NCBI RefSeq assembly: GCF_005818865.1 | Contig: NZ_VBRY01000012.1 | Coordinates: 1-64,000 of the forward strand | DNA: 64,000 bases | Reading direction: 5' to 3' | Source of the DNA: Mariprofundus erugo | GTDB lineage: Bacteria > Pseudomonadota > Zetaproteobacteria > Mariprofundales > Mariprofundaceae | In this document: piece by piece, positions 51,692 through 61,985 of the stretch | Position numbering within the stretch: the first letter of the stretch is position 1 | How the letters are laid out: each line of letters starts with the position of its first letter | Notes under the pieces: generated by a model | Told to the model about the DNA's origin: nothing | The model's database searches: none | The model's input: only the letters and a program-made list of their open reading frames with translations | Translations under genes and position numbers: made by a program

Positions 51692-52870
51692 ATGCGCGAA
51701 TTTGAGAAGATCAAACGATTGCCACCCTATGTGTTTGCTGTCGTAAACAAGCTGAAGATGGACCTGCGTCATCAGGGTCACGACATCATCGATCTTGGCA
51801 TGGGAAATCCAGACCAGCCGACACCACAGCATATTGTGGATAAGCTGTGTGAGGCCGTTCAGGACGGGAGAAATCACCGTTACTCGGTTTCCCGTGGTAT
51901 TCCGGGTCTGCGCCGTGCCATTTGTGCCTGGTACAAAACCAAGTTTGATGTTGATCTGGATCCTGAAACCGAGGCTATTGCCACCATCGGCTCCAAAGAG
52001 GGGTTGGCTCACCTTGCTGTTGCCATCACTTCACCCGGCGATCTGATTCTGACGCCGAATCCGGCCTATCCGATTCACCCGTATGGTTTCATTATCGCCG
52101 GTGCTGATATCCGTCATGTGCCGATGGGGCCGGATCGCGATTATTTTGCTGATGTTGAAAAGGCAGTGAAGGATTCCTGGCCACGTCCGAAGATTCTGGT
52201 GGTGAATTTTCCATCGAATCCGACCGCGCAGGTGGTTGATCTCGACTTTTATGTCAAACTGGTCGATTTCGCCCGCGAGAATGACCTGATTGTGATTTCT
52301 GATATTGCCTATGCCGAGATCGCATTTGACGGCTACAAGTGCCCGTCGATTATGCAGGTGCCCGGTGCAAAAGATGTGGCGGTTGAATTCTACTCGTTGT
52401 CCAAGACCTATAATATGCCCGGCTGGCGTATCGGTTTCATGGTCGGTAATCGCGAGATTGTTGCGGCACTCGGCAAGATTAAATCATACCTGGATTACGG
52501 CACCTTCCAGCCGCTGCAGATTGCTGCCTGCGCAGCTCTGAACGGCCCGCAGGATTGTGTCGATGAAATCCGCATGATGTACCAGCAGCGCCGTGACGTA
52601 CTGATCGACGGCATGCATAAAATGGGCTGGATGGCCGAGAAGCCGAAAGCGACGATGTTTGTCTGGGCAGAGATTCCGGATGAATTCAAACATATGGGAT
52701 CACTGGAGTTCTCCAAGAAGATGCTCTCTGAAGCGGGAGTGGCAGTTTCACCTGGAATCGGCTTTGGTGATTACGGCGATCACTTTGTGCGTATCGCCCT
52801 GATTGAAAATGAACACCGCACCAGACAGGCCTTGAGAGGCATGCGTCAGTTCCTGCATGCAGGCTCCTGA
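51692..52870 (+). CDS. alaC: Class I aminotransferase, AlaC-like
   Basis: A 392-residue fold-type I PLP aminotransferase. [17 protein letters not shown] and [12 protein letters not shown] at the start and [15 protein letters not shown] with the PLP lysine near 238 match the AlaC/YfdZ group, which makes alanine from pyruvate and glutamate; related enzymes act on LL-diaminopimelate. It precedes hom and thrC by 76 bp, a common arrangement suggesting aspartate-family amino acid work. The exact amino donor and acceptor are inferred. No strong ribosome binding site is seen at 51692. Confidence 0.85.
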   Translation: MREFEKIKRLPPYVFAVVNKLKMDLRHQGHDIIDLGMGNPDQPTPQHIVDKLCEAVQDGRNHRYSVSRGIPGLRRAICAWYKTKFDVDLDPETEAIATIGSKEGLAHLAVAITSPGDLILTPNPAYPIHPYGFIIAGADIRHVPMGPDRDYFADVEKAVKDSWPRPKILVVNFPSNPTAQVVDLDFYVKLVDFARENDLIVISDIAYAEIAFDGYKCPSIMQVPGAKDVAVEFYSLSKTYNMPGWRIGFMVGNREIVAALGKIKSYLDYGTFQPLQIAACAALNGPQDCVDEIRMMYQQRRDVLIDGMHKMGWMAEKPKATMFVWAEIPDEFKHMGSLEFSKKMLSEAGVAVSPGIGFGDYGDHFVRIALIENEHRTRQALRGMRQFLHAGS

Positions 52871-52946
52871 GTCGCATGTGCCGGTACCGGTATAACGCTT
52901 AACCGTTTTTTTGACGCGTTGTGGTTAACAGAATTGGAGTTTATAC

Positions 52947-54272
52947 ATGGTTGAATTGCGAGTAGGGCTGCTCGGGCTTGGTACGATCGGCACCGGTGTG
53001 GCGCGCATACTGATTGAACAGAAAGAGTTGATCAGCCGTCGACTCGGCAAGCGGGTGACACTGGTTGCCGCGGCTGATCGTGATCTGACACGTGATCGCG
53101 GGCTTGATTTTACCGGTGTCCGTCTTTGCGATGATGCCAATGCGATTGTCACTGCAGATGATATTGATCTGGTGGTTGAGCTGATTGGTGGATATGAGCC
53201 GGCGCGTACATTCGTCGCTGCCGCACTCGCGAGCGGCAAGCATGTGGTCACCGCCAACAAGGCGCTGATTGCCAAACATGGTGAGGAGCTTTTCCCGCTG
53301 GCAGCTGAAAAGGGGCTGCAGATAGGCTTTGAGGCTGCTGTCGGTGGCGGTATCCCGTGCATGAAAGCCTTGCGTGAGGGGCTGGCTGCCAACGCCATCG
53401 ATTCTGTTTACGGCATTCTCAATGGTACCTGCAACTTCATTCTGACCAAGATGGAGAATGAGGGCGCCAATTACGCGGATGTGCTGAAAGAGGCACAGGC
53501 ACTTGGTTATGCCGAAGCCGACCCGACCTTCGATGTCGAAGGTATCGATACAGCCCAGAAGCTGTCGATCCTTGCGGCCATGGCGTTTGGTTCCAAGATC
53601 AGGTTTGAAGAAGTCTTTACCGAGGGAATCAGCCGTATTACCGCTGCTGATATCCAGGCTGCCCATGAAATGGGTTACCGCATCAAACTGCTCGGTATCG
53701 CCAAGCCTCACGGAGCAAATGGCCAGGTTGATGCAGTCGAAATGCGCGTCCATCCGACACTGGTATCACTCTCATCGCAGATGGCTCAGGTGTCCGATTC
53801 GTACAATGCCGTACAGATTTCGGGTGATTTTGTTGAGCATACCATGTACTTCGGTCGTGGTGCGGGTGAGCGGCCAACGGCCTCTGCTGTGGTGGCCGAT
53901 ATTATGGATATCACCAGTGGTTTCCCGGGTGGTATTACCCATCTCGCACCGCCGATGGGCTTTGTAGAATCCTCCCGCCGTGAAATGCCGACGATGCCGA
54001 TGGCGGATGCATTGTGTGAGTATTATATCCGTTTGATGGTTCAGGATCAGCCGGGCGTGATTGCAGCGGTGACATCCATTCTTGCCGATCACCGTATCAG
54101 TCTGGAAGCGCTGATTCAAAAAGAGCGCCATGCCAGCCATAATGTGCCGATTGTGATGCTGACCCACGAAACAACAGAAGGAAACATGCAGGCGGCTATC
54201 AGTCGGATTACCGCGCTTGATGCCGTGCAAGAAGATGCCCTGATCCTGCGTAAAGAATCAGCGGTTGTATAA
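52947..54272 (+). CDS. hom: Homoserine dehydrogenase
   Basis: A 441-residue monofunctional enzyme reducing aspartate semialdehyde to homoserine. The NAD(P) fold GLLGLGTIGTGVARI, the substrate region GGGIPCMKALREGLAANAI and NGTCNFILTKM, and the catalytic stretch AQKLSILAAMAFG are intact. A C-terminal ACT domain (about 355-430, VQDQPGVIAAVTSILADH) is probably the site of threonine feedback. GGAG lies about eight bases before the ATG. It is 9 bp ahead of thrC. Confidence 0.96.
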   Translation: MVELRVGLLGLGTIGTGVARILIEQKELISRRLGKRVTLVAAADRDLTRDRGLDFTGVRLCDDANAIVTADDIDLVVELIGGYEPARTFVAAALASGKHVVTANKALIAKHGEELFPLAAEKGLQIGFEAAVGGGIPCMKALREGLAANAIDSVYGILNGTCNFILTKMENEGANYADVLKEAQALGYAEADPTFDVEGIDTAQKLSILAAMAFGSKIRFEEVFTEGISRITAADIQAAHEMGYRIKLLGIAKPHGANGQVDAVEMRVHPTLVSLSSQMAQVSDSYNAVQISGDFVEHTMYFGRGAGERPTASAVVADIMDITSGFPGGITHLAPPMGFVESSRREMPTMPMADALCEYYIRLMVQDQPGVIAAVTSILADHRISLEALIQKERHASHNVPIVMLTHETTEGNMQAAISRITALDAVQEDALILRKESAVV

Positions 54273-54281
54273 GGAATAGAC

Positions 54282-55340
54282 ATGCCAAGATATGAAGGGA
54301 TTATAAACCGCTACCGGGCTTTCCTGCCCATCGGCAAGGACGACGCCGTGATCACGCTTTACGAAGGTGATACGCCGTTGCATGAGTCGATGAACCTGAG
54401 AAATGCCATTAATCCGGAACTTAATATCTTTCTCAAGTTCGAGGGACTGAATCCGACCGGATCATTCAAGGATCGCGGCATGACCATGGCTGTGACCCAG
54501 GCCTATAATACCGGTTCACGCAAGGTGATTTGCGCCTCTACCGGTAATACCTCCGCCTCTGCGGCCGCCTATGCAGCAAACTGCGGCATGGAAGCGTTTG
54601 TGCTGATCCCGGATGGCAAGATTGCACTGGGCAAGCTGAGTCAGGGCATGCGTTATGGTGCCAAGGTGATCCAGATTCGCGGTAACTTTGATGATGCGCT
54701 GGAACTGGTTCGGACCATCTCGGCTGATGGCTCCATCTCTCTGGTGAACTCGGTCAACCCTTACCGGATTCAGGGACAGAAGACTGCATCGTTCGAGATT
54801 ATCGACGAGCTTGGCTTTGCACCTGATTTTCATGCGTTGCCAGTCGGCAATGCCGGTAACATTACCGCTTACTGGATGGGCTACAAGGAGTATTACGACA
54901 AGCGTATCTCCAAATCGTTGCCAAAAATGCTCGGATTTCAGGCTGCCGGCTCGGCACCTATCGTGATGGGGCACCCGATTGATAACCCTGAGACCATTGC
55001 CACTGCGATTCGCATTGGCAAGCCGGCGTCCTGGAAACAGGCGGAAGCGGCGAGGGATGAGTCCGGCGGGCGTATTGATGCGGTGACCGACGAGGAGATT
55101 CTCGAGGCCTATAATATGCTGGCCTGTCTTGAGGGCGTGTTCTGTGAGCCTGCCTCTGCAGCTTCTGTTGCCGGTGTGATCAAGCTCAACAAGGCTGGCT
55201 ATTTCCCGCCGGGGGCGAAGATTGTCTGTACCCTGACCGGTAACGGGCTGAAGGATCCGGATACAGCAATGCAGAACGTACCGGCTCCTGTCACCATTGA
55301 TGCCAACGAGTCATCGGTACGCAGGGTACTGGAGTCCTGA
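54282..55340 (+). CDS. thrC: Threonine synthase
   Basis: A 352-residue PLP enzyme converting O-phosphohomoserine to threonine. The PLP lysine is Lys63 in [34 protein letters not shown] and GNGLKDPD complete the fold-type II pattern. It is the short type without the long N-terminal extension of E. coli. AAGGAA precedes the ATG. homoserine kinase (thrB) is not adjacent and must lie elsewhere. Confidence 0.95.
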   Translation: MPRYEGIINRYRAFLPIGKDDAVITLYEGDTPLHESMNLRNAINPELNIFLKFEGLNPTGSFKDRGMTMAVTQAYNTGSRKVICASTGNTSASAAAYAANCGMEAFVLIPDGKIALGKLSQGMRYGAKVIQIRGNFDDALELVRTISADGSISLVNSVNPYRIQGQKTASFEIIDELGFAPDFHALPVGNAGNITAYWMGYKEYYDKRISKSLPKMLGFQAAGSAPIVMGHPIDNPETIATAIRIGKPASWKQAEAARDESGGRIDAVTDEEILEAYNMLACLEGVFCEPASAASVAGVIKLNKAGYFPPGAKIVCTLTGNGLKDPDTAMQNVPAPVTIDANESSVRRVLES

Positions 55341-55347
55341 TTTTCGA

Positions 55348-56265
55348 GTGGCTACTGAACTGCTGATCGTCACGGATGCGCTGCTGAAGGAGCGGGATGG
55401 TGTACGCTGCCATCCCGCCGTCCTGCCGTGGCAGGACAAGTTCGCCGGTCGCCGGCGTCAGTGGTTCAGTTGCAGCAACCGAAATCCGCTCTCATGGTAT
55501 GCGAGCATACTCGATGTGCCGCCATCCCAGTTGCTGGCAGGATGTACAACAGCTATTGCACCGGAGGCCCGCCAGTGCTGGGTGGCATCGCCCTATCATG
55601 CGCAGTTGATGCGTGATGCCGTCCGGGTGCTGCCGGAAGGGCAGTTGCTCTGGTCGGCTGAAGATGCCAGCCGCATTGCCGCCGTGCTTAACCCGCTACT
55701 GGCCGAGGAGCATATGCAGCTGCATGCGATCGGTGCTGCGATGTTGCTGACATGCCGCGATCCGCTGGATGCATGGCCTGTCGGATTTGGTGCGATATCC
55801 GGTGATCAGCTCCCCAACTCCCCGATCGAGGGTGAGGATGGTGGCAGGCTTGATCGTCTGCTCTCCGAACTTCAAATGTTACTGTTTCAACACCCCTCGC
55901 TTGAGCGCCATGCGCGTAACGAGCCTGATATCAACGGTATATGGTTGTGGGGTGGCTCATCGTTACCCCAGACGCCTGCCCACAGGCAGTTGCCTGTGGC
56001 GACGCGTAATCCGTTCCTGCAGTCGGTGGTGGATGGACGGAATGCAAAGCTGATGATCAGTGAGGCATCGCTGCTGGATTTGCTGTTGCAGCCTGGTGCA
56101 TCAATGCCTGCCAATCTGCTGCTGGCAGGAGATAACAAGGCGGTGCTTTTGACCAAATCGTGGTGGCCTGCATTTGGCAAGGCATCATGGGGCCATGATG
56201 CCTGGTTGCCTGACCTTGAGCAGGATGAGGTGATGCTGTTTAATCATATTGCCGGGTTACTGTAG
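55348..56265 (+). CDS. RpfE-like (phosphoglycerate-mutase-like regulatory) protein
   Basis: About 305 residues from a GTG start seven bases after the thrC stop. The C-terminal WLWGGSSLPQ motif preceded by NGIW is typical of a proteobacterial family annotated as RpfE or cofactor-independent phosphoglycerate-mutase-like; neighbours recJ and hom/thrC are also usual for it. I cannot see the metal-binding residues that a real mutase needs, and a catalytic role is not supported. No signal peptide or membrane segment. The start is uncertain, as the frame is open through the end of thrC. Confidence 0.6.
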   Translation: MATELLIVTDALLKERDGVRCHPAVLPWQDKFAGRRRQWFSCSNRNPLSWYASILDVPPSQLLAGCTTAIAPEARQCWVASPYHAQLMRDAVRVLPEGQLLWSAEDASRIAAVLNPLLAEEHMQLHAIGAAMLLTCRDPLDAWPVGFGAISGDQLPNSPIEGEDGGRLDRLLSELQMLLFQHPSLERHARNEPDINGIWLWGGSSLPQTPAHRQLPVATRNPFLQSVVDGRNAKLMISEASLLDLLLQPGASMPANLLLAGDNKAVLLTKSWWPAFGKASWGHDAWLPDLEQDEVMLFNHIAGLL

Positions 56266-56314
56266 GAGTGGGGCTGCTCACTCCTTGCGATGATGCGCTG
56301 ATCCTGCACTGCCG

Positions 56315-58003
56315 ATGAGTTTTTCTGCCGACAGGCTTACGGTAAAAGGGCGACAACTGGCATGGCGGAATAAACCGCTGCATGCAAATGACCCGGCCGA
56401 TGCCTGGTATGGCCTTCTTGATGCTCGCGGGCTGACAGAGTCCGATTCTTTTTTCTCCCCCCGACTGGCCGATCTGCCTGATCCGTTTGCCATGCAGGAT
56501 ATGAAGCGTGCTGCCGGGCGGGTGGTGACGGCGCTGATCGATGGTGAGCCGATTCACATATTCGGCGATTTTGATGCGGATGGTGTCAATGGTACGGCCA
56601 TTCTTGTTTCGGCACTGTGCGCAGCCGGTGCGCACGTCACCTTCTCCATTCCCCACCGGGCTGATGATGGTCATGGTATCGGGGTTGAACCAGTCTGCAG
56701 AGTGGCCGAATCCGGTTGCCGGCTGGGTATCAGTGTGGATACCGGCACCACCTGTTTTGATGCCTGCGATGCAGCAACCCGCCTCGGTTTTGATCTGATT
56801 ATCACCGATCACCACCTGCCGGATGAGACATTACCGGTGGCGTTTGCCCTGTTGAATCCGGCCCGTCACGACTGCGGATTTGCCGGGCGTGTATTGTGTG
56901 GAACCGGTGTGGCATTTTTTCTGTTGATGGCGGTATGGAAGCGACTGGCCGATTGCGGACGGCGGCCCGATTTTGATCTGCGCGCCTTGCTGGATCGGGT
57001 GGCAGTGGCCACGGTTGCTGATGTGATGGATCTGACCGGGGTGAACCGGATTCTGGTCTTCCATGGTTTGCAGCGATTGAACAGTCATCCTTCGGTCGGT
57101 ATGGCCGCGCTGATGGAGGTTGCCCGGGTGAAGAAGGCCGTCACCGTCGAAACGATCGGATTTTACCTTGCTCCCCGCATCAATGCAGCCGGGCGGATGC
57201 AGCATGGTGAGGCTGCCATGCGTATGCTGTCGACGGAAGATACAGCGGAGGCCGCAGCGTTGGCCGCAGAGCTGGATGCGACCAACAAGCAGCGTCGGCA
57301 GGTGGAGATGGAGGTATTCAGGCAGGCGGAAGCAAAGCTTGAAGATAGTGATGTGCTGGCCATCTATGATGAAGGCTGGCATGCCGGCGTGGTCGGTCTG
57401 GCAGCAGGTCGTCTGGCCCGCAAGCACGGGCGTCCGGCGGCTGTCGGATTTGTGACGCCAGAGGGTGATATCCGGGTTTCCCTGCGTGGTCGTTCGGGCT
57501 TTCATATTGGGGAGCTGTTAAATCAGTGCAGTGATTTTCTGGAAGGATTCGGCGGGCATGCCGGTGCCGGTGGCGGCACCGTTAAAATGAATCGCTGGCA
57601 TGATTTTCGCACGGCCTTTGCCGCTGCTATCGCCAGACAGGGAGCCAGCGCTACAGATCATATGATCGAACATGTGGACGGTGTACTCGGCGCCGGAGCG
57701 ATGCATATCGGCCTTGCCGAGCGTCTGATGCGCTTTGAGCCACTGGGACGCGCCAATCCGCCGGTGCAGTGGCTGCTGGAGGGGATGCATATCGCCGAAC
57801 GGCGTGATTTGAAGGGGGGCGTGAGCCGCCTGAAGTTGACGGATGGCCATCACCGGATTGATGGTATTGTTTTTGGTGCAGGTGCCATGGACGAGGCCAT
57901 GGCTGTCGGACTGAGTATTTCTGTGCTGGGGCAGTTGCAGCGTGATGAGTGGCGGGGAGGGGATGCCATCCAGTTTGCTGTTGAGGATATACTTATCCGC
58001 TGA
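56315..58003 (+). CDS. recJ: Single-stranded-DNA-specific exonuclease RecJ
   Basis: A 562-residue DHH-family 5'-3' exonuclease used in RecF-pathway recombination and mismatch repair. Metal motifs are in order: FGDFDADGVNG at about 84, the second Asp region SVDTGTT, TDHHLPDE at about 165, and FGGHAGAGGGTV near 413. The usual DYDADG reads DFDADG and GGHxxAAG reads GGHAGAGG, small variations. The C-terminal OB domain follows. Together with recO at 36 kb this points to a working RecFOR pathway. Confidence 0.95.
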   Translation: MSFSADRLTVKGRQLAWRNKPLHANDPADAWYGLLDARGLTESDSFFSPRLADLPDPFAMQDMKRAAGRVVTALIDGEPIHIFGDFDADGVNGTAILVSALCAAGAHVTFSIPHRADDGHGIGVEPVCRVAESGCRLGISVDTGTTCFDACDAATRLGFDLIITDHHLPDETLPVAFALLNPARHDCGFAGRVLCGTGVAFFLLMAVWKRLADCGRRPDFDLRALLDRVAVATVADVMDLTGVNRILVFHGLQRLNSHPSVGMAALMEVARVKKAVTVETIGFYLAPRINAAGRMQHGEAAMRMLSTEDTAEAAALAAELDATNKQRRQVEMEVFRQAEAKLEDSDVLAIYDEGWHAGVVGLAAGRLARKHGRPAAVGFVTPEGDIRVSLRGRSGFHIGELLNQCSDFLEGFGGHAGAGGGTVKMNRWHDFRTAFAAAIARQGASATDHMIEHVDGVLGAGAMHIGLAERLMRFEPLGRANPPVQWLLEGMHIAERRDLKGGVSRLKLTDGHHRIDGIVFGAGAMDEAMAVGLSISVLGQLQRDEWRGGDAIQFAVEDILIR

Positions 58004-58103
58004 TAGTGGCCCTTATCTTGCTGAAAATCGCTGAAGGTGAATATGTCCGGATTGTTGGGGACTCCGGACACCATGGCTCGAGTGGTTCGATCAGGGGGCT
58101 GAT

Positions 58104-58937
58104 ATGGCGGGGCGGATGAGCATCGGATATGGCGCAGGGGTGCGCCGGTTGGTGCAGGTGGCGGGTCATTTTCCAGGCCGCTGGTGGAGGCAGATCATCT
58201 GTCTCTGGCTGTGTTGTCTGGCAAGTCAGCCACTGCTGGCTGAACAATTCTCGAGTACCAATGTGCAGCTGCTTTATGGTAATCATTTTCATGATCCCTA
58301 TTACGGTTCCAATACATCGGGTGGTGGCATGACGACCGTCACGGTTGAACACTTTGGTACCTGGGCCTATGGCGATAACTTTCTTTTTGTCGATTTTAAA
58401 TCAGGAAACTTTGTCGATTTTGCCGCCCGACCGACCGGCAAAACGACGCGCATGTATGGTGAATGGCATCCACGCCTCAGCCTTTCTGCCCTGACCGGTC
58501 ATGATCTGCAGGCTGGTATCATCAGTGACCTGTTTATCGCCGGTCAGATCAATCGCGATGGCGAGGGGTTCAAGGCGGACATGGCTGGTTTGGGTATTAA
58601 CCTGATTCTGCCCGGGTTTAAATTTTTCGAGGTGGATGGCTATGCTCGCAAGGATAACTTTAATCGCATGACCTGGCAGGTCACCACTGCCTGGAGCCTG
58701 CCTTTGTACCGGGATCTGCTGGTGTTAAACGGTTATATCGATGCCAATGGCAGCGATAACAATGGTGTTGAAGTGAATGGCCAGCCGCAGTTATTGTTTG
58801 ATCCGGTCCGCTTTTTGGGTCATGGTCAGAACAGTGAAAACGGGTCAGCGATGCAGGTCGGAGTCGAGTGGGCATTTCATCGTCATCGGCTGGTACACAG
58901 CAGTGTATTGCAGGCGATGCTGAAGTGGACCTTCTGA
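58104..58937 (+). CDS. Tsx/OmpK-family outer membrane channel
   Basis: A 277-residue beta-barrel with features of the nucleoside-specific channel (Tsx/OmpK) family. After a long hydrophobic leader (to about residue 47, ending SQPLLA) the mature protein starts EQFSSTNVQLLYGNHF; the block TVTVEHFGTWAYGDNFLFVDF is characteristic, and the C-terminus ends with Trp-Thr-Phe. Channels of this type pass nucleosides or related small molecules. The kinase gene 25 bp downstream has a nucleotide-precursor-type binding domain, so the two may handle and sense one nutrient. Unusual: the leader is longer than normal, and a later start is possible. Confidence 0.8.
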   Translation: MAGRMSIGYGAGVRRLVQVAGHFPGRWWRQIICLWLCCLASQPLLAEQFSSTNVQLLYGNHFHDPYYGSNTSGGGMTTVTVEHFGTWAYGDNFLFVDFKSGNFVDFAARPTGKTTRMYGEWHPRLSLSALTGHDLQAGIISDLFIAGQINRDGEGFKADMAGLGINLILPGFKFFEVDGYARKDNFNRMTWQVTTAWSLPLYRDLLVLNGYIDANGSDNNGVEVNGQPQLLFDPVRFLGHGQNSENGSAMQVGVEWAFHRHRLVHSSVLQAMLKWTF

Positions 58938-58962
58938 ATGAGGCTGTTGTAAGGAGGTGGGG

Positions 58963-61581
58963 TTGACGCGTGCAATCAGACTGACCGGCTGGCTGGTATC
59001 TTTTGTTGTGGCGATCGCCATGAATGCAACGGCCGGTGAGAAGATCACGCTGCAGCTGAAGTGGAAGCATCAGTTTCAGTTTGCCGGCTTCTATATGGCG
59101 CTTGAAAAGGGATATTACCGGGATGCCGGTCTGGATGTGACGTTGATTGAAGGGGGGCAGGGGCGCTCCTCCATTGAGCATGTTGCCATGAACAGGGCTG
59201 CCTATGGGGTGACGGGTACCGGTGCTCTGGTTGAGCGCAGTCACGGCAAGCCGATCGTCGCGCTGGGGGCTATTTTCCAGCACTCACCGCTGGTACTGCT
59301 GGTGAAAAAAACTGCTGCCATTCAAACCATAACGGATCTTCGTGGCAAAAGGATCATGTTGCAGCCGGGCTATCAGAATTCCGATATTATCGCAGCGCTT
59401 AAAGAAGCAGGGATTGGTCATGCGGATTATGTGCGACAGGACATCAGTTACAATATTCAGGATCTTGTCACTGGCAGTACGGATGCATTTGCGGCCTACC
59501 TGACGGATCAGCCGCATCAGCTGCAGCTTTTGCATGTGCCTTACCGTCTGTTCCGGCCAATTGATCAGGGCATCGATTTTTATGGTGATATCATCATTAC
59601 CTCCGATGCTGAGGTGCATGAGCATCCCGATCGGGTCAAAGCATTTATGCAGGCCACCGCCCGTGGCTGGAATGATGCACTTGAGCATGTGGATGAAACG
59701 ATTGATCTGATCCTGCTTAAATACAACACGCAGCATCTGTCACGAGACCAGTTGCTGTTTGAAGCGACAGAATCGGCCAGTCTGATTATGCAGAACGTGG
59801 TCAATATCGGTTATATGAACGAATATCGCTGGCAGCGGATCGCCAGGGTATATAGCGATCAGGGCCTGTTGCCTCCGGATTACCGGCTGGATGGGTTTCT
59901 CTACAAGCCTGTCGCGACGATGGGAGAGGTGGTCAGGGCCAACCTGTGGTGGGTCGGATCGCTGGCTGCAGCCGGTGCATTTCTGCTGCTTGGTTTGCAT
60001 ATTATGATGCTCAGACGTCAGGTCAGCAGCCGAACCATCGAGCTTAGCGAGAGCGAGGCCAACACGCGCAAGCTCATTGAGCTGGCCGATATCGGTATCC
60101 TCGTTCACCGAAACGGGCGCCTGCTTTATGCCAATCCGTATGTGCTCAGGCGCATGCGTGTATCATCACTGGATGAGGTGCTCGGTGATGAGGTTATACA
60201 ATATATTCATCCGCAGGATCGGGCTACTTTTCTTGAGCGAACGCGCGCTGTGGTGGAAGAAGGGGCGCTGTTTGATCATGTAGCTGTGCGTTATGTGAAT
60301 GCTGCACAGGAGTGTTTCGAGGTTGAAGTCAGCTCCCTGCAGATGCAATACGAAGGTGCACCGGCGGTATTGACGCTGGCCCAGGATGTGACCGAGAGAA
60401 ACAGGGTCGCCCGGGAACATGCCGATATGCAGACAAAAATCGAGCACAGCCAGCGTCTTGAATCCCTCGGTGTACTGGCCGGTGGTATTGCCCATGACTT
60501 TAACAATATTTTGACAGCCATCCTGGGTAATGCCGCCATGGCAGAACGCAAGGTGTTGAGTCAGCCTCAGGAAGCCCAAAAGTTTCTCGGTCAAATTGTG
60601 GTTTCCAGTGAACGGGCTGCTGATCTCTGCAGGCAGATGCTGGCTTATTCAGGGAAAGGCAAGTTTGTGATCAGGGCCATCAACCTGTCGGTGATGCTGG
60701 AGGAGGTCTCCCGACTGCTGACCGTATCCATTGCGAAAAATGTCACTCTGAAATATCACCTGGCGGATGATCTGCCCGCTGTCGAGGTGGATGTTGCCCA
60801 GATGCAGCAGGTGGCGATGAATCTGGTGATCAATGCTGCAGATGCAATTGGTGAAAAAAACGGTGTCATTTCGATTTCCACCGGTGTGATGCATGTCGAT
60901 CGTGACTATCTGTTGACGACATGTATGGATGACCAGCTGCCGGAAGGGCGTTATGTGTATATGGAGGTCAGCGATACCGGTTGTGGTATGGACAGGGAGA
61001 CGCAAAGTCGCGTATTTGAACCGTTTTTTACTACCAAATTTACCGGTCATGGGCTGGGCATGAGTGCGGTGCTGGGAATTGTGCGCAGTCATCGCGGTGC
61101 CATCAAACTTTACTCGGAGCCAGGGCGTGGCAGCTCCTTCAAGGTGTTGTTGCCGGCATCGGGGCAACAGGCGGAAGAGGTGGTAACGCAGTTGTTGCCG
61201 GATGAGCCCCGCCAACCGGGTGGTACCGTTTTGATTGTGGATGACGAAGCTGCGATACGCGAGGCAGCAGCCATGGTGATTGAGGATATGGGCTTTGATA
61301 CGCTGGAGGCTGTGGATGGCGAGGATGGTGTCCGGGTGTATCGTGAGCATCAACATGAAGTGGTTGCTGTATTGCTGGATATGACCATGCCAAAGATGGA
61401 TGGCAAGCGCTGCTTCACCGAGCTCAGGCGTATCAACAGTGAGGTAAAGGTGATTCTCTCCAGCGGTTATAATGAACAGGAGGCGACGGTTGCCTTTTCA
61501 GGTCAGAGGCTGGCCGGCTTTCTGCAGAAGCCCTATCGTCCGGAATCATTGCAGGCAATGCTGAAATCGATCGTGTCATAA
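58963..61581 (+). CDS. Hybrid histidine kinase with NMT1/THI5-like periplasmic domain
   Basis: About 872 residues. A signal-anchor is followed by a periplasmic substrate-binding domain of the NMT1/THI5-like type (about 25-315, starting ITLQLKWKHQFQFAGFYMALEKGYYRDAG in pattern), one transmembrane helix (about 328-350), a PAS domain (about 360-480), HisKA with LAGGIAHDFNNIL (His511), and an ATPase domain with NLVINAADAIGE, SDTGCGMD and GHGLGMSAV. A receiver follows (LIVDDE, Asp806 in LLDMTMPKMDG, Lys in LQKPY). The phosphorelay is thus complete inside one chain; an output protein must lie elsewhere. TTG at 58963 is chosen because AAGGAGG ends five bases before it. Confidence 0.9.
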   Translation: MTRAIRLTGWLVSFVVAIAMNATAGEKITLQLKWKHQFQFAGFYMALEKGYYRDAGLDVTLIEGGQGRSSIEHVAMNRAAYGVTGTGALVERSHGKPIVALGAIFQHSPLVLLVKKTAAIQTITDLRGKRIMLQPGYQNSDIIAALKEAGIGHADYVRQDISYNIQDLVTGSTDAFAAYLTDQPHQLQLLHVPYRLFRPIDQGIDFYGDIIITSDAEVHEHPDRVKAFMQATARGWNDALEHVDETIDLILLKYNTQHLSRDQLLFEATESASLIMQNVVNIGYMNEYRWQRIARVYSDQGLLPPDYRLDGFLYKPVATMGEVVRANLWWVGSLAAAGAFLLLGLHIMMLRRQVSSRTIELSESEANTRKLIELADIGILVHRNGRLLYANPYVLRRMRVSSLDEVLGDEVIQYIHPQDRATFLERTRAVVEEGALFDHVAVRYVNAAQECFEVEVSSLQMQYEGAPAVLTLAQDVTERNRVAREHADMQTKIEHSQRLESLGVLAGGIAHDFNNILTAILGNAAMAERKVLSQPQEAQKFLGQIVVSSERAADLCRQMLAYSGKGKFVIRAINLSVMLEEVSRLLTVSIAKNVTLKYHLADDLPAVEVDVAQMQQVAMNLVINAADAIGEKNGVISISTGVMHVDRDYLLTTCMDDQLPEGRYVYMEVSDTGCGMDRETQSRVFEPFFTTKFTGHGLGMSAVLGIVRSHRGAIKLYSEPGRGSSFKVLLPASGQQAEEVVTQLLPDEPRQPGGTVLIVDDEAAIREAAAMVIEDMGFDTLEAVDGEDGVRVYREHQHEVVAVLLDMTMPKMDGKRCFTELRRINSEVKVILSSGYNEQEATVAFSGQRLAGFLQKPYRPESLQAMLKSIVS

Positions 61582-61592
61582 GGGAGAGCAGG

Positions 61593-61985
61593 GTGTCTGA
61601 AAACATGTCAGCCGGTGTGCGGGTCGAGGTGCATGTCAAACCCGAATATGCCGAAGTACATTCCGATCCGGGAAACCGGCGTTACCTTTTTATTTATCAT
61701 GTCAGTATTTATAACGCCGGCACAGTTTCGGTGCAGCTGTTATCGAGATACTGGCAGATTAGTGATGCGGATGGACGGGTGGAAGAGGTGCAAGGTGACG
61801 GCGTCGTTGGTCAACAGCCCGTGATCGCAGCCGGTCAGGCCTTCTATTATCACAGCTTTTGTGTACTGGAGACGCCGGTTGGATGTATGCAGGGCAGTTA
61901 CCGGATGTCGCGCCCTGATGATGGTGAGGTATTTGATGTGCCGATTGCCGCTTTTACGCTGGCGGTGCCAGGCAGTCTGAACTAG
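61593..61985 (+). CDS. apaG: ApaG family protein
   Basis: A 130-residue ApaG/DUF525 protein, an immunoglobulin-like fold of unclear role linked to phosphate or magnesium tolerance and possibly diphosphate-ester binding. VRVEVHVKPEYAEVHSDP, YHVSIYNAGT and SRYWQISDADGRVEEVQGDGVVG are family landmarks. The start is GTG at 61593 or ATG at 61605. It follows the kinase by 11 bp and could be cotranscribed. Confidence 0.92.
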   Translation: MSENMSAGVRVEVHVKPEYAEVHSDPGNRRYLFIYHVSIYNAGTVSVQLLSRYWQISDADGRVEEVQGDGVVGQQPVIAAGQAFYYHSFCVLETPVGCMQGSYRMSRPDDGEVFDVPIAAFTLAVPGSLN

